55,728 bases of DNA. Source: Streptococcus infantis. GTDB taxonomy: Bacteria > Bacillota > Bacilli > Lactobacillales > Streptococcaceae. This document shows positions 26,074 to 36,467 of this stretch, one piece after another. Position 1 is the first letter of the stretch. Each line of letters begins with the position of its first letter. Both the position numbers and the translations under genes were made by a program. The notes beneath the pieces were generated by a model. The model saw only the letters and a list, made by a program, of their open reading frames with translations, had not been told where the DNA came from and searched no databases. Location of the stretch: positions 1 through 55,728 of the forward strand of contig NZ_JADMUH010000012.1 of assembly GCF_015546995.1 (NCBI RefSeq), read 5' to 3'.

Positions 26074-28056
26074 ATGAAATTTTCAAAAGTAATGGCCCTA
26101 GCAGGAGTGACTCTGTTAGCGTCAGGTGTTTTGGCAGCTTGTTCAGGTTCAGGCTCTAGTGCAAAAGGTGAGAAAACTTTTTCTTACGTTTATGAAACAG
26201 ATCCAGACAACCTCAACTATCTGACAACAGGTAAGGCTGCAACTGCTAATATCACTAGTAACGTCATTGACGGTTTGATGGAAAATGACCGCTATGGAAA
26301 CTTTGTGCCATCTATGGCAGAAGACTGGTCAGTATCTCAAGATGGTTTGACTTACACTTATACAATCCGTAAAGATGCCAAGTGGTACACTTCTGAGGGT
26401 GAAGAGTATGCTGCTGTGAAAGCTCAAGACTTTGTAACAGGTCTTAAATATGCAGCTGACAATAAATCAGAAGCCCTTTATCTCGTCCAAGATTCTATTA
26501 AAGGTCTTGATGCATATGTGAAAGGTGAAGTTAAAGACTTCTCAGAAGTTGGAATTAAGGCAATTGATGATCAGACAGTTCAATACACTTTGAATAAACC
26601 AGAAAGCTTCTGGAACTCTAAGACAACTATGGGTGTTCTTGCACCGGTCAATGAAGAATTTCTTACTTCAAAAGGAAGTGACTTTGCCAAAGCAACAGAT
26701 CCAAGCAGTATCCTTTATAACGGTCCTTACTTGTTGAAATCATTGGTAGCTAAATCTTCAGTAGAATTCGAAAAGAATCCAAACTACTGGGATAAGGACA
26801 ATGTTCATATTGATAAAGTAAAACTATCATTCTGGGATGGTCAAGACAATAACAAACTTGCAGAAAACTTCAAAGATGGAAGCTTTTCAATGGCTCGTCT
26901 CTTCCCAACAAGTGCAAGTTATCCTGAACTCGAAAAAGAGTTTAAAGACAACATCGTTTATACACCTCAAGATTCTTCAACTTACTTAGTTGGGACAAAT
27001 ATTGACCGTCAGTCTTACAAGTACACTTCTAAGACTACAGATGAGCAAAAGACATCAACTAAAAAAGCTCTCCTTAACAAAGATTTCCGTCAAGCTCTTG
27101 CCTTTGGTTTTGATAGAACTGCTTATGCTTCTCAAGTAAATGGAGAAAGTGGAGCAACAAAACTTCTTCGTAACTTGTTTGTACCACCAACATTTGTTCA
27201 AGTTGATGGTAAAAACTTTGGTGACTTAGTTAAAGAAAAATTAGTAAGCTATGGTGATGAGTGGAAAGATGTCAATCTAGATGACGCTCAAGATGGTCTT
27301 TACAATCCTGAAAAAGCGAAAGCAGAATTTGCTAAAGCTAAGACAGCTCTCCAAGCAGAGGGTGTTCAATTCCCAATTCACTTGGATATGCCAGTTGACC
27401 AAACAAGTACTACAAAAGTACAACGTGTTCAATCGTTAAAACAATCACTTGAAGCAACATTAGGAACTGACAATGTTGTCATTGACATTCAACAACTTCA
27501 AAAAGATGAAGTCTTAAATGTTACCTACTTTGCTGAAACAGCTGCTGGAGAAGATTGGGATCTCTCAGATAACGTTGGATGGTCTCCAGACTACATTGAC
27601 CCATCTACTTACCTTGATATCATCAAACCGTCTGTAGGTGAAAATACTAAGACTTATCTAGGATTTGATTCTGGTACAAACAACGCCGCTGCCAAACAAG
27701 TTGGTTTGGAAGATTACGAAAAGATGGTTGTTGAAGCTGACAATGAAGTCACAGATGTTTCAAAACGTTATGATAAATATGCCGCTGCCCAAGCTTGGTT
27801 GACAGATAGCGCTTTGATTATTCCAACAACTTCTCAAACTGGACGTCCAATGTTGTCTAAGATGGTGCCATTCACCCTTCCATTTGCATACTCAGGTAAC
27901 AAGGGTATGAGTGAAGCCCTCTTGTACAAGTACCTTGAACTTCAAGATAAACCAGTAACTGCTGATGAATATCAAAAAGCTCAAGATAAATGGAAGAAAG
28001 AAAAAGAAGAATCTAATAAAAAAGCACAAGAAGATCTTGCAAACCATGTAAAATAA
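26074..28056 (+). CDS. aliA: Oligopeptide-binding lipoprotein (AliA/AmiA family)
   Basis: Surface lipoprotein receptor that delivers peptides to the Ami oligopeptide permease, 660 residues. Lipoprotein signal peptide with lipobox LAAC (cysteine at about residue 23), followed by a Ser/Gly linker. Family-5 solute-binding domain from about residue 35, with the signature region ETDPDNLNYLTTGKAATANI and AEDWSVSQDGLTYTYTIRKDAKW. The Lys/Glu-rich C-terminus is typical of AliA/AliB. No permease or ATPase genes adjoin it, as expected for a stand-alone accessory receptor. Placement upstream of pbp1a-recU, on the opposite strand, agrees with aliA in the pneumococcus, as I recall it. A CodY-like box suggests induction when amino acids are short. 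Confidence 0.92.
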   Translation: MKFSKVMALAGVTLLASGVLAACSGSGSSAKGEKTFSYVYETDPDNLNYLTTGKAATANITSNVIDGLMENDRYGNFVPSMAEDWSVSQDGLTYTYTIRKDAKWYTSEGEEYAAVKAQDFVTGLKYAADNKSEALYLVQDSIKGLDAYVKGEVKDFSEVGIKAIDDQTVQYTLNKPESFWNSKTTMGVLAPVNEEFLTSKGSDFAKATDPSSILYNGPYLLKSLVAKSSVEFEKNPNYWDKDNVHIDKVKLSFWDGQDNNKLAENFKDGSFSMARLFPTSASYPELEKEFKDNIVYTPQDSSTYLVGTNIDRQSYKYTSKTTDEQKTSTKKALLNKDFRQALAFGFDRTAYASQVNGESGATKLLRNLFVPPTFVQVDGKNFGDLVKEKLVSYGDEWKDVNLDDAQDGLYNPEKAKAEFAKAKTALQAEGVQFPIHLDMPVDQTSTTKVQRVQSLKQSLEATLGTDNVVIDIQQLQKDEVLNVTYFAETAAGEDWDLSDNVGWSPDYIDPSTYLDIIKPSVGENTKTYLGFDSGTNNAAAKQVGLEDYEKMVVEADNEVTDVSKRYDKYAAAQAWLTDSALIIPTTSQTGRPMLSKMVPFTLPFAYSGNKGMSEALLYKYLELQDKPVTADEYQKAQDKWKKEKEESNKKAQEDLANHVK

Positions 28057-28058
28057 AA

Positions 28059-28090
28059 GAAGATGGAGTTAGTGATTAACTCCATCTTTT
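28059..28090 (+). terminator. Intrinsic terminator of aliA
   Basis: AAGATGGAGTT pairs with AACTCCATCTT, loop AGTGATT, then TT. Confidence 0.85.
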
Positions 28091-28097
28091 GGTAAAT

Positions 28098-28128
28098 AAA
28101 AACCTAGGAAGATGTTTCCTAGGTTTTT
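28098..28128 (-). terminator. Terminator of recU-pbp1a (symmetrical)
   Basis: AAAAACCTAGGAA pairs exactly with TTCCTAGGTTTTT around GATGT; active in either direction, 5 bases beyond the pbp1a stop codon. Confidence 0.9.
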
Positions 28129-28133
28129 ATTGA

Positions 28134-30269
28134 TTATTGTTGTCTTTGAGAATTTTGATTTTGTTGAGGATTTTGATTTGTATTTGGAGCAGTTGGGTTC
28201 TGTGCGGTATTTGGATTAGTCGTTTCAACAACTGAAGTTGGATTTTCGGTCGTTGTAGTAGCAGCTTCTGTTGTAGCTTGTTGGGTAGTTTGAGGAATCC
28301 AGTTGCTACGTGCCCCATTCTTAAAGACGTAATCACCGCTTCTATAAAGTCCTTCTGGCATTGTCCAATCACCAGGGTGATCGTCCTCTGCTAGATATTG
28401 CATCATAGAACGATAGATGCTAGTGGCAACAGTAAAGCCATCACCAACGATTGGAGTAAGGCGGTTTGAGTAACCGGTCCAGACTGCCATTGAATATTTA
28501 CGGGTATAACCAACAAACATTTCATCCGGAGCAACAAATTGACTTGTTTTAATGTGGTTTTCAATCTCTTCATCAGTGTAGTTTGATGTACCAGTTTTAC
28601 CTGCTTGTGGAAGCCATGAAATATAAGCGTCTCGACCTGTACCAGAGTATAATACTGTTTTCATCATTTCTGTCATCATATAGGCGGTTGTTTCTTTCAT
28701 AGCACGAGTACCTTGATCAGAAAACTCTTTTGAACTACCGTCGCTAAAGACAACTTTATTGATATACATTGGTTTGTGGTAGATACCACCGTTAGCAAAT
28801 GCAGCATAGGCAGCAGCCATTTTTTCACTACTTGCACCGTACTGTTTACCTGATTCCGTCGTATTACTTGAAATTGCGTTTGCATATACCATGGTTGGAT
28901 AATCAATACCAAGTCCGTTTAAGAATCTTTTGGCTTTATCGAGTCCAACTCTATCGAGAGTTTCAACGGCTGGTACGTTACGAGATTGTTGGATAGCAGT
29001 TTGAAGAGTGATGTTACCATAATAACCATGATCCCAGTTGTAGACTGGGGTGCTAGTACCTGGGAAGTTATATGGTACATCCTTGAGCATGTAGGCAGTA
29101 GAGTCATAAATGTCATACTCTAATGCAGGGGCATAGTCTGTGATTGGTTTCATGGTAGAACCCCAGTCACGGTTAGTTTCAACAGCTTGGTTAATACCGA
29201 AAGATACGTTACTAGCTTGGTGACGAGAACCGAGTTGAGCAATAACTTTACCATTTGATACATCAATAATGGTAGAAGCTGCTTGGATTTCATCATCTGG
29301 ATAGTTTACATATTCATCCGTGTTGTATACATCCCAAAGTCGTTTTTGAACGTCTTGGTCTACGTTAGTGTAGACATCCATTCCAGTGGTTAAAAGGTTG
29401 TAGCCTGTCTCTGTTTCAACTTGTTCAATCACTTCTTTGAGGTAATTGTCTAAGTATGGAGGGTAGGAGTTGCTTCCTTTAAGACTTTGTAAACCATCAG
29501 TGATAGGTGTGTTTATAGCCGTTTCATATTGCTCAGCTGTTAAATAACCTTGCTTTTGCATCTCTGATAGGACTAGATTACGACGTTCTGTTGCTTCTTC
29601 TGGATGGGAATAAGGATCATATTGGTTAGGAGCCTGTGGCATTCCGGCTAGAAGAGCAAGTTGTGGAATAGAAAGGTCTTTTAAATCTTTACCATAGTAA
29701 TTTTGAGCAGCAGTCTGCATCCCATAGTTACCATTTGACATGTATACTTTATTGATGTAATATGTCAAAATTTCCTGCTTGGTCGCAGTTCTTTCTAACT
29801 GAATAGCTAGCCAAGCTTCTTGGGCCTTACGTGAGATTGTTTGGTCTGACGAAGAAGTTGAAAAGTAAGTTAATTTTATCAACTGTTGCGTCAAGGTTGA
29901 ACCACCTTGGAGTCCACCTCTACTAGTTAAGTTTCGCAGGAAAGCTCCAGCTATTCGAATGCTATCGATTCCTCTATGGTTAAAAAAACGGTGATCCTCG
30001 ATAGAGACAATTGCATTGACCAATTCAATTGGAACTTCATTGCTTTGAGCATTGACACGACGCTCGGCTCCTAAGTCAGCGATCAATTCGTTTTTACTGT
30101 CGTAAATTTTACTTGAAGTTGTTGCGACAAGTTTGCTTTCAGAAAGTTCTGGTGCTTTAGATACATAGTAGAAGAAGACACTTCCACCAATCAATATTGC
30201 AGCGATAAAGGCTGCTAAAAATCCAATTCCTAGATATTTAGCAATGCGCCAGATAAGTTGTTTGTTCAT
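28134..30269 (-). CDS. pbp1a: Penicillin-binding protein 1A (class A PBP)
   Basis: Bifunctional peptidoglycan glycosyltransferase/transpeptidase, 711 residues. One N-terminal membrane anchor (about 10-35), GT51 domain with catalytic [12 protein letters not shown] (Glu near residue 91) and [11 protein letters not shown], then the transpeptidase domain: nucleophile motif STMK at residues 371-374, SRN at about 429, KTG at about 558. The C-terminal 60 residues are a Thr/Asn/Gln-rich low-complexity tail. The STMK motif is unaltered and the TSQF block near residue 575 is present; changes at the matching pneumococcal sites mark beta-lactam-resistant alleles, so this allele looks susceptible-type. 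It overlaps recU by 4 bases. Confidence 0.96.
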   Translation of the reverse strand: MNKQLIWRIAKYLGIGFLAAFIAAILIGGSVFFYYVSKAPELSESKLVATTSSKIYDSKNELIADLGAERRVNAQSNEVPIELVNAIVSIEDHRFFNHRGIDSIRIAGAFLRNLTSRGGLQGGSTLTQQLIKLTYFSTSSSDQTISRKAQEAWLAIQLERTATKQEILTYYINKVYMSNGNYGMQTAAQNYYGKDLKDLSIPQLALLAGMPQAPNQYDPYSHPEEATERRNLVLSEMQKQGYLTAEQYETAINTPITDGLQSLKGSNSYPPYLDNYLKEVIEQVETETGYNLLTTGMDVYTNVDQDVQKRLWDVYNTDEYVNYPDDEIQAASTIIDVSNGKVIAQLGSRHQASNVSFGINQAVETNRDWGSTMKPITDYAPALEYDIYDSTAYMLKDVPYNFPGTSTPVYNWDHGYYGNITLQTAIQQSRNVPAVETLDRVGLDKAKRFLNGLGIDYPTMVYANAISSNTTESGKQYGASSEKMAAAYAAFANGGIYHKPMYINKVVFSDGSSKEFSDQGTRAMKETTAYMMTEMMKTVLYSGTGRDAYISWLPQAGKTGTSNYTDEEIENHIKTSQFVAPDEMFVGYTRKYSMAVWTGYSNRLTPIVGDGFTVATSIYRSMMQYLAEDDHPGDWTMPEGLYRSGDYVFKNGARSNWIPQTTQQATTEAATTTTENPTSVVETTNPNTAQNPTAPNTNQNPQQNQNSQRQQ

Positions 30270-30862
30270 ATTGTTTTACCACCTAGTAAATGTTGTTTGA
30301 CGATATCGAGATAAGGTATTTGAGGGAAGGCTTGTTGTTCAATCACATAACCATGCTCTCGAATATAATCAAGCGGCATTGATTTTTTTCCCATATCCTG
30401 TTGATAAAAACGGATAAGGTCAATCGCCGGTAATAAATATGTTTCCTGATAAGAAGAAAAATGGATTAGGACGAAGCAAATTCCTTTTTGTTCAAGAACC
30501 TGTTCCATATGCTGTATCTGATGAGAATGGAAGTTCTTCATCGGGAAAGCATTTTTTTGTCTGGTTTCCTTTGCTTCGAAATCAATGTAAAATCCTTCAT
30601 AAACACCCGAGTAGTCAGTAGTTGAAGCTTGTCTAAAATAAGCTTCAACAATTTTAGCGCGACTTCGTTGAGGGTAGTCGACCCGAACAATCTGAACTGG
30701 GGTTGGCTTTTTATGAATAACTGCTACTCCATGTGATAGATAGTAGTCATTGGTAGCATTAATCATCTTTTCAAAGCTCATACCTCGATTTGCGAAATTT
30801 TTAGTTTGAGGTAGAGAAGTTTTACTTTGTTTAGATGAAAGTTTATGTGGATAGTTGACCAT
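30266..30862 (-). CDS. recU: Holliday junction resolvase RecU
   Basis: Structure-selective endonuclease of Gram-positive recombination, 198 residues. N-terminal basic region, then [14 protein letters not shown] (catalytic Glu near 31), [18 protein letters not shown] (Asp and Glu-x-Lys active-site motif about 98-116) and [14 protein letters not shown]. RecU also governs RecA and RuvAB activity in Bacillus (family knowledge). Cotranscribed with pbp1a in a 4-base overlap; the recU-pbp1 pairing is conserved across many Firmicutes. Transcription starts from the promoter at about 30895-30900, which is shared head to head with the YpsA-family gene. Confidence 0.95.
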   Translation of the reverse strand: MVNYPHKLSSKQSKTSLPQTKNFANRGMSFEKMINATNDYYLSHGVAVIHKKPTPVQIVRVDYPQRSRAKIVEAYFRQASTTDYSGVYEGFYIDFEAKETRQKNAFPMKNFHSHQIQHMEQVLEQKGICFVLIHFSSYQETYLLPAIDLIRFYQQDMGKKSMPLDYIREHGYVIEQQAFPQIPYLDIVKQHLLGGKTI

Positions 30863-30893
30863 AGTCCTCCTTATTGGTACAATAACATCACTC

Positions 30894-30900
30894 TATTATA
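30894..30900. promoter_or_regulatory. Symmetrical bidirectional -10 between recU and the YpsA-family gene
   Basis: TATTATA reads TATTAT on the plus strand (30894-30899; TTATTG lies 17 bases upstream) and TATAAT on the minus strand (30900-30895; extended TGG before it). Both divergent genes begin at a normal distance (about 30 bases each side). Confidence 0.6.
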
Positions 30901-30929
30901 CCACAAAGGTCAACAGAAAGGGTGAAAAA

Positions 30930-31457
30930 ATGCATACAGCCTTGGTTTTAGGCTATTCTAGCTTTGATTTAGGATTGTTTAATGACAAAGATATTCGTTT
31001 AAAAATTATTAAAAAAGCCATTCGTAGAGATTTGGAAAAAATGGCTGACGAAGGATTGAAATGGTTGGTGTTTACGGGAACCCTGGGATTTGAACACTGG
31101 GTTTTGGAGGTGGCCAGAGATATGAAAGATGACTTTGGTTTCCAACTTGCGACTATCTTTGATTTTGAGACTCATGGGGAAAACTGGAATGAGGGGAATC
31201 GGGTCAAACTTAGTGGATTTAAACAAGTTGATTTTGTTAAATACGCCTATCCGAACTATGAACACAAGGGTCAATTACGAGATTATCAACTTTTCTTACT
31301 TGAAAATACAGATGGAGCCTATCTTTTTTATGATGAAGAAAATGAAACAAAACTGAGATTTTTTTACGAACTGATGAAAAAGAAAGACAACTATATGACA
31401 AAAAGATTAACATTTGAGGATTTAAACGAAATAGCAGAAAATTTTTCCGAAAATTGA
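30930..31457 (+). CDS. YpsA/DUF1273 family (SLOG superfamily) protein
   Basis: 175-residue cytoplasmic protein of the YpsA family, a Rossmann-like SLOG fold predicted to bind a nucleotide-derived ligand. Typical features: [14 protein letters not shown] at the N-terminus, [22 protein letters not shown] (about residues 43-64) with the Gly-Thr-Gly loop region, and [22 protein letters not shown] (about 134-155). In Bacillus and Staphylococcus, YpsA influences cell division. The start is the ATG at 30930 after GAAAGG; longer in-frame extension lacks support. It directly precedes gpsB, a neighbourhood conserved in Firmicutes. Confidence 0.88.
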   Translation: MHTALVLGYSSFDLGLFNDKDIRLKIIKKAIRRDLEKMADEGLKWLVFTGTLGFEHWVLEVARDMKDDFGFQLATIFDFETHGENWNEGNRVKLSGFKQVDFVKYAYPNYEHKGQLRDYQLFLLENTDGAYLFYDEENETKLRFFYELMKKKDNYMTKRLTFEDLNEIAENFSEN

Positions 31458-31467
31458 GGCTTTGACC

Positions 31468-31497
31468 TTGCTTTTTGTTTGCCTTTTTTTATATAAT
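31468..31497 (+). promoter_or_regulatory. Probable promoter of gpsB
   Basis: TTGCTT (31468-31473) and TATAAT (31492-31497), 18-base spacer, followed by a GGAGAGAGAC ribosome region before the gpsB ATG. Confidence 0.5.
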
Positions 31498-31526
31498 AAT
31501 ACTAGTAACTGAGAATGGAGAGAGAC

Positions 31527-31862
31527 ATGGCAAGTATTATTTTTACAGCAAAGGATATTTTTGAGCAGGATTTCGGAAGAGAAGTACGTGGATACAGTAA
31601 AGCAGAGGTAGATGAATTCTTAGATGATGTTATCAAGGATTATGAAACCTATGCAGCGTTGGTTAAATCACTACGCTTGGAAGTCGCAGAATTGAAAGAA
31701 GAATTGGCGAACAAACCTCAGGCGGCACCTGTATCTGTAACGTCTGAACCTGCTGAGCTTGGAAGTACGACTTCTATGACTAACTTTGATATCTTGAAAC
31801 GCTTGAATCGTCTTGAAAAAGAAGTATTTGGTAAACAAATCGTAGAAAACTCAGATTTCTAA
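31527..31862 (+). CDS. gpsB: Cell division regulator GpsB
   Basis: DivIVA-like cytoplasmic protein of 111 residues that coordinates septal and peripheral peptidoglycan synthesis by binding PBP tails, MreC and EzrA, and helps StkP localisation in streptococci. N-terminal membrane/PBP-binding domain: [37 protein letters not shown] (about residues 6-42), followed by a coiled-coil, a Pro/Ser/Thr linker and the C-terminal oligomerisation helix [17 protein letters not shown] (about 88-104). The ATG at 31527 (MASIIFTAK) is the family start. RNase P RNA follows directly. Confidence 0.95.
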   Translation: MASIIFTAKDIFEQDFGREVRGYSKAEVDEFLDDVIKDYETYAALVKSLRLEVAELKEELANKPQAAPVSVTSEPAELGSTTSMTNFDILKRLNRLEKEVFGKQIVENSDF

Positions 31863-31875
31863 GAATCATTCAGTA

Positions 31876-32271
31876 GTGCAATTTTTGGATAATCGCGTGG
31901 AAAGTTTATCTTTTCATGAGGAAAGTCCATGCTAGCACAGGCTGTGATGCCTGTAGTGTTTGTGCTAGGCGAAACCATAAGCCTAGGGACGAGAGATCGT
32001 TACGGCGAGTGAAGAGACTAAGTTTTCGGATATGTTTTAGTAGCTCTGAAAGTGCCACAGTGACGTAGTCTTTCTGGAAACAGAGAGAGTGGAACGCGGT
32101 AAACCCCTCAAGCTAGCAACCCAAATTTTGGTCGGGGCATGGAGTGCGCGGAAACGAACGTAGTACTCTGACTGCTAGCAGCTTCTAGCTGTTAGTGGTA
32201 GACAGATGATTATCGAAAGAAGTGGTCCTAGTCACTTCTGGAACAAAACATGGCTTATAGAAAATTGCATA
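31876..32271 (+). ncRNA. rnpB: RNase P RNA (class B)
   Basis: Catalytic RNA of RNase P, about 396 bases. The ends pair to form P1 (TGCAATTTT near 31877 with AAAATTGCA near 32261-32269). Conserved cores are visible: GAGGAAAGTCCATGCTAGCAC (around 31918), GGCGAAACCATAAGCC, AGAGATCGTTACGGCGAGTGAAGAGAC, TGGAAACAGAGAGAGTGGAACGCGGTAAACCCC and the 3' GGTAGACAGATGATTATCG. The layout agrees with the Bacillus-type (B) RNA. Ends are accurate to within a few bases. It processes tRNA 5' ends with RnpA, encoded elsewhere. I could not see a clear separate promoter. Confidence 0.95.
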
Positions 32272-32273
32272 TA

Positions 32274-32309
32274 GGTTGGGGCTGAGAAATTTTCTCAACC
32301 TCATTTTTT
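32274..32309 (+). terminator. Terminator of rnpB
   Basis: GGTTGGG pairs with CTCAACC (one G-U), internal GAGAAATTTTCTC also self-pairs, followed by a T-run. Confidence 0.8.
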
Positions 32310-32344
32310 AAAGGTGAACAAGAGAAAGGTCTTTAAAGACTGAC

Positions 32345-33523
32345 ATGAAACAAACATTTAATATAATAGCGACTGCTGCAGCGGGTTTAGAGGCTGTTGT
32401 AGGTCGTGAAGTACGTGCACTTGGCTATGATTGTCAAGTTGAGAATGGTCGCGTTCGCTTTGAAGGGGATGTAAAGGCAATTATTGAAACTAATTTGTGG
32501 CTAAGAGCTGCAGATAGGATTAAGATTGTTGTTGGGACTTTTCCCGCTAAAACATTTGAAGAACTTTTTCAAGGAGTTTTTGCCTTAGATTGGGAAAACT
32601 ATCTTCCACTCGGAGCGCGTTTCCCAATCTCTAAGGCTAAGTGTGTCAAATCAAAACTTCATAATGAACCCAGTGTTCAAGCTATTTCTAAAAAGGCAGT
32701 TGTCAAGAAATTGCAGAAACATTATGCTCGACCAGAAGGTGTTCCGCTGATGGAAAATGGTCCAGAGTTTAAAATAGAGGTTTCAATTCTTAAAGATGTT
32801 GCGACTATCATGATTGACACAAGTGGCTCTAGTCTTTTCAAACGAGGTTATCGTACTGAAAAAGGTGGTGCTCCTATTAAAGAGAACATGGCAGCAGCAA
32901 TTCTGCAATTATCAAACTGGTATCCAGATAAACCTTTGATTGATCCAACCTGTGGTTCAGGAACCTTCTGTATTGAGGCAGCTATGATTGCTCGTAATAT
33001 GGCGCCAGGCTTACGCCGCTCCTTTGCTTTCGAAGAATGGAATTGGGTTAGTGATCGTTTGATTCAAGAAACTCGTACGGAAGCTAGCAAGAAGATTAAT
33101 CGTGAGATTGAGCTAGACATCATGGGCTGTGATATCGATGGCCGCATGGTGGAAATTGCTAAGGCAAATGCTCAGGCTGCGGGGGTTTCTAAGGATATCC
33201 ACTTTAAGCAGATGCGCGTGCAGGATTTGCGAACAGATAAGATTAATGGAGTTATTATTTCGAATCCACCATATGGGGAACGCTTATCAGATGATGCAGG
33301 AGTAACCAAGCTCTATGCTGAGATGGGAGACGTATTTGCTCCACTCAAAACCTGGAGTAAATTTATCCTGACCAGTGATGAAGCTTTTGAAAGTAAATTT
33401 GGTGGTCAGGCTGATAAAAAACGGAAACTCTATAATGGTACTTTGAAAGTTGATTTATATCAATATTTTGGTCAACGAGTGAAAAGACAAGATGTCGAAA
33501 TAGAAAGGAATGCAAATGAGTGA
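32345..33523 (+). CDS. THUMP-domain class I SAM-dependent rRNA methyltransferase (RlmL/YpsC type)
   Basis: 392 residues. N-terminal THUMP RNA-binding domain (about 1-160), then a Rossmann methyltransferase with the SAM-binding [19 protein letters not shown] (about 200-218), [16 protein letters not shown] (about 260) and the amino-methyltransferase motif NPPYGERL (about 308-315), where NPPY is typical of N2-guanine or N6-adenine base methylation. It resembles the N-terminal half of E. coli RlmL, which forms m2G2445 in 23S rRNA; the Gram-positive stand-alone version is YpsC. The 3' end overlaps mapZ by 8 bases. Confidence 0.9.
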   Translation: MKQTFNIIATAAAGLEAVVGREVRALGYDCQVENGRVRFEGDVKAIIETNLWLRAADRIKIVVGTFPAKTFEELFQGVFALDWENYLPLGARFPISKAKCVKSKLHNEPSVQAISKKAVVKKLQKHYARPEGVPLMENGPEFKIEVSILKDVATIMIDTSGSSLFKRGYRTEKGGAPIKENMAAAILQLSNWYPDKPLIDPTCGSGTFCIEAAMIARNMAPGLRRSFAFEEWNWVSDRLIQETRTEASKKINREIELDIMGCDIDGRMVEIAKANAQAAGVSKDIHFKQMRVQDLRTDKINGVIISNPPYGERLSDDAGVTKLYAEMGDVFAPLKTWSKFILTSDEAFESKFGGQADKKRKLYNGTLKVDLYQYFGQRVKRQDVEIERNANE

Positions 33524-34955
33524 GAAAAGACGCAATCGCCATCACAAGGATGAGCAAGAATCTAAATTTGAATTTGAAGAAGCTAAAGATTTAACGGTTG
33601 GTCAGGCTATTCGTAAGAACGAAGAGGTTGAAGCAGGTGTGACTCCAGATGATACTATCTTAGATAAATATATCAAGCAACACCGTGAAGAAATCGAAGC
33701 AGACAAATTTGAAAATTTACAAACGAAAAAAGAGGAGTCTACTCAAAGCTTGGATGATATGATCCAAGAAGTGAGAGAAACTACTGAACAAGAAAATGTG
33801 TTAAGTCCGGAAGAGGAAGCAATTGCTCTTGCAGTAGCCACAGATACAACTGAAATCGTTGCCCAAGAAGCCGAAGAAGAGGAAACGAGAGTTCTCGAGC
33901 AACCTTTTAAGGATGAATTGGAAGCTGTGGAAATGGCTGAGGTTGATAACTCCGAAGTTGCAGTGGTTTATGAGGGAAATGAAGATCAACTTCAACCCTT
34001 ATCTCGTTCTGCTCAAGCAGATGATGAACCACAAAATAAAAAGAAATGGGCAATTTTGTCAGCTATTATTTTAGTAATCCTCTTAATTTTTGGAGGTGGC
34101 TATTACGTTTATCGTCAGATTACGCGTTCTTCTCAAGAGCTTCAAACGAAGGCGACAGATTCAGGCTTGGTAAGCAATCAGTCAGTCTATGAACAATTTA
34201 ATACGCTCTACGACACGTTTTATACTGATGAAAACAAAACAGCTCTTAAAAACAGCCAGTTTAGTCAACTGAATCAATTGAAGGAACTTCTAGACAAACT
34301 TGAGGGAGCGAGAGAATACACTCTTGCCAAGTCAAAATACGATAGCTTAGAAACCCAAATAAAAGCTATCCAAGAAGTGAATGCTCAATTTGAAACTCCA
34401 GCTATTACAGATGGTGTTTTGGATACAAATGCAAAAATCAAAGCGGATGCTAAATTTACAGATATCAAGACTGGTAATACAGAAATTGATAAACTTCTAG
34501 ATAAAGCAATCAGCCTTGGTAAGAGTCAATTAGCAAGTACAACAACAGCTTCGACAACAGCAGCAAGCCAGGAAGCGTCAAGCCCAACGACAGAAAGCAG
34601 TCCATCTACTTCAACAAGTGATACTGCGGCATCTACTAATAGTGGCTTGTCAAGCGAAGGTGTTAATTTGCAAAGAAGTGTCAGTCGAGTACCGTATAAT
34701 CAATCTGCTGTAAGTGATAGTAGTAATCCTGCCTGGACCTTTGCGGATGGTGTCCTTGAACGAATACTTGAGACATCCCGTGCACGTGGATATATCACTG
34801 GAAACCAATATATCTTGGAACCTGTAAATATCGTTAATGGCAATGGTTATTATAATCTTTACAAACCAGATGGAACTTATCTCTTCACCCTTAACTGTAA
34901 GACAGGTTACTTTGTTGGGAATGGTTCTGGCCATGCGGATGATTTGGACTACTAG
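33516..34955 (+). CDS. mapZ: Midcell-anchored protein Z (MapZ/LocZ)
   Basis: Streptococcal division-site selection protein, 479 residues. The acidic N-terminal cytoplasmic part (about 1-174) begins with a basic [11 protein letters not shown] segment and contains the FtsZ-binding and StkP-phosphorylated region (family knowledge). A single transmembrane helix lies at about 178-198 ([22 protein letters not shown]). The extracellular part has a helical first domain, a Ser/Thr-rich linker (about 345-378) and a C-terminal peptidoglycan-binding domain with Trp/Tyr/Asn-rich [27 protein letters not shown]. The ATG at 33516 follows GAAAGGAA and overlaps the upstream methyltransferase gene. Confidence 0.93.
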   Translation: MSEKRRNRHHKDEQESKFEFEEAKDLTVGQAIRKNEEVEAGVTPDDTILDKYIKQHREEIEADKFENLQTKKEESTQSLDDMIQEVRETTEQENVLSPEEEAIALAVATDTTEIVAQEAEEEETRVLEQPFKDELEAVEMAEVDNSEVAVVYEGNEDQLQPLSRSAQADDEPQNKKKWAILSAIILVILLIFGGGYYVYRQITRSSQELQTKATDSGLVSNQSVYEQFNTLYDTFYTDENKTALKNSQFSQLNQLKELLDKLEGAREYTLAKSKYDSLETQIKAIQEVNAQFETPAITDGVLDTNAKIKADAKFTDIKTGNTEIDKLLDKAISLGKSQLASTTTASTTAASQEASSPTTESSPSTSTSDTAASTNSGLSSEGVNLQRSVSRVPYNQSAVSDSSNPAWTFADGVLERILETSRARGYITGNQYILEPVNIVNGNGYYNLYKPDGTYLFTLNCKTGYFVGNGSGHADDLDY

Positions 34956-35031
34956 TCAAATTGTTATAAAATTCTTTCTTTTCACAGATAAACGTGATAA
35001 AATAAAACATATTAAATAAGAGGAGTGTCAC

Positions 35032-36456
35032 ATGACAAAAGCAAACTTTGGTGTTGTTGGTATGGCCGTAATGGGTCGTAACCTTGCCCTTAATATTGAA
35101 TCTCGTGGATACACAGTTGCTATCTATAACCGTAGTAAAGAAAAAACAGAAGATGTTGTTGCTTGCCATCCTGAAAAGAACTTTGTGCCAAGCTATGATA
35201 TCGAAAGCTTCGTAAACTCAATTGAAAAACCACGTCGTATTATGCTCATGGTTCAAGCAGGACCTGGTACAGACGCAACGATCCAAGCCCTTCTTCCACA
35301 CTTGGACAAAGGCGATATCTTGATTGATGGAGGAAATACTTTCTACAAAGATACTATCCGTCGTAACGAAGAATTGGCGAACTCTGGTATCAACTTCATT
35401 GGTACAGGTGTTTCTGGTGGTGAAAAAGGTGCCCTTGAAGGTCCTTCTATCATGCCTGGTGGACAAAAAGAAGCTTATGAATTGGTAGCAGATGTTCTTG
35501 AAGAAATCTCTGCAAAAGCACCAGAAGATGGTAAACCATGTGTGACTTACATCGGTCCTGATGGAGCTGGTCACTATGTGAAAATGGTCCACAATGGTAT
35601 CGAGTACGGTGATATGCAATTGATTGCAGAAAGCTATGACTTGATGCAACACTTGCTTGGCCTTTCTGCAGAGGATATGTCTGAAATCTTCTCTGAGTGG
35701 AACAAGGGTGAATTGGACAGCTACTTGATTGAAATCACAGCTGATATCTTGAGCCGTAAAGATGATGAAGGTCAAGATGGACCAATCGTAGACTACATCT
35801 TGGATGCTGCAGGAAACAAGGGAACAGGTAAATGGACTAGCCAATCAGCTCTTGACCTTGGTGTGCCATTGTCACTGATTACTGAGTCAGTATTTGCGCG
35901 CTACATTTCAACTTATAAAGAAGAACGTGTACACGCTAGCAAGGTGCTTCCAAAACCAGCTGCTTTCAAATTTGAAGGAGACAAGGCTGAGTTGATCGAA
36001 AAAATCCGTCAAGCCCTTTACTTCTCAAAAATCATCTCTTACGCACAAGGTTTTGCGCAATTGCGTGTAGCTTCTAAAGAAAATAACTGGAACTTGCCAT
36101 TTGCAGATATCGCATCTATCTGGCGCGATGGATGTATCATCCGTTCTCGTTTCTTGCAAAAGATTACAGATGCTTACAACCGTGATGCAGACCTTGCTAA
36201 CCTTCTTTTGGATGAGTACTTCTTGGATGTAACAGCTAAGTACCAACAATCAGTTCGTGATATCGTAGCTCTTGCTGTTCAAGCAGGTGTACCAGTACCA
36301 ACCTTCTCAGCTGCCATCACTTACTTTGATAGCTACCGCTCAGCTGACCTTCCAGCAAACTTGATCCAAGCACAACGTGATTACTTTGGTGCCCACACAT
36401 ACCAACGTAAAGACAAAGAAGGAACATTCCACTACTCTTGGTATGACGAAAAATAA
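35032..36456 (+). CDS. gnd: 6-phosphogluconate dehydrogenase, decarboxylating
   Basis: Oxidative pentose-phosphate enzyme producing ribulose-5-phosphate, CO2 and NADPH. 474 residues. NADP-binding [18 protein letters not shown] near the N-terminus, GGNTFYKDT, the substrate signature [19 protein letters not shown] (about 127-145), catalytic Lys in [15 protein letters not shown] (about 183), and the C-terminal helical domain that completes the dimer. Strong codon bias implies high expression. RitR is encoded 11 bases downstream, so the two are probably cotranscribed; the same pairing occurs in the pneumococcus. Confidence 0.97.
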   Translation: MTKANFGVVGMAVMGRNLALNIESRGYTVAIYNRSKEKTEDVVACHPEKNFVPSYDIESFVNSIEKPRRIMLMVQAGPGTDATIQALLPHLDKGDILIDGGNTFYKDTIRRNEELANSGINFIGTGVSGGEKGALEGPSIMPGGQKEAYELVADVLEEISAKAPEDGKPCVTYIGPDGAGHYVKMVHNGIEYGDMQLIAESYDLMQHLLGLSAEDMSEIFSEWNKGELDSYLIEITADILSRKDDEGQDGPIVDYILDAAGNKGTGKWTSQSALDLGVPLSLITESVFARYISTYKEERVHASKVLPKPAAFKFEGDKAELIEKIRQALYFSKIISYAQGFAQLRVASKENNWNLPFADIASIWRDGCIIRSRFLQKITDAYNRDADLANLLLDEYFLDVTAKYQQSVRDIVALAVQAGVPVPTFSAAITYFDSYRSADLPANLIQAQRDYFGAHTYQRKDKEGTFHYSWYDEK

Positions 36457-36467
36457 GTAGGTCAGCC

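Noticed and set aside
33859..34074. 71-codon plus-strand frame inside mapZ
   Set aside because: Lys-rich out-of-frame shadow of the acidic N-terminal region of mapZ.
35218..35844. 208-codon minus-strand frame inside gnd
   Set aside because: Antisense shadow of gnd, with Phe/Cys-rich composition and no ribosome site.
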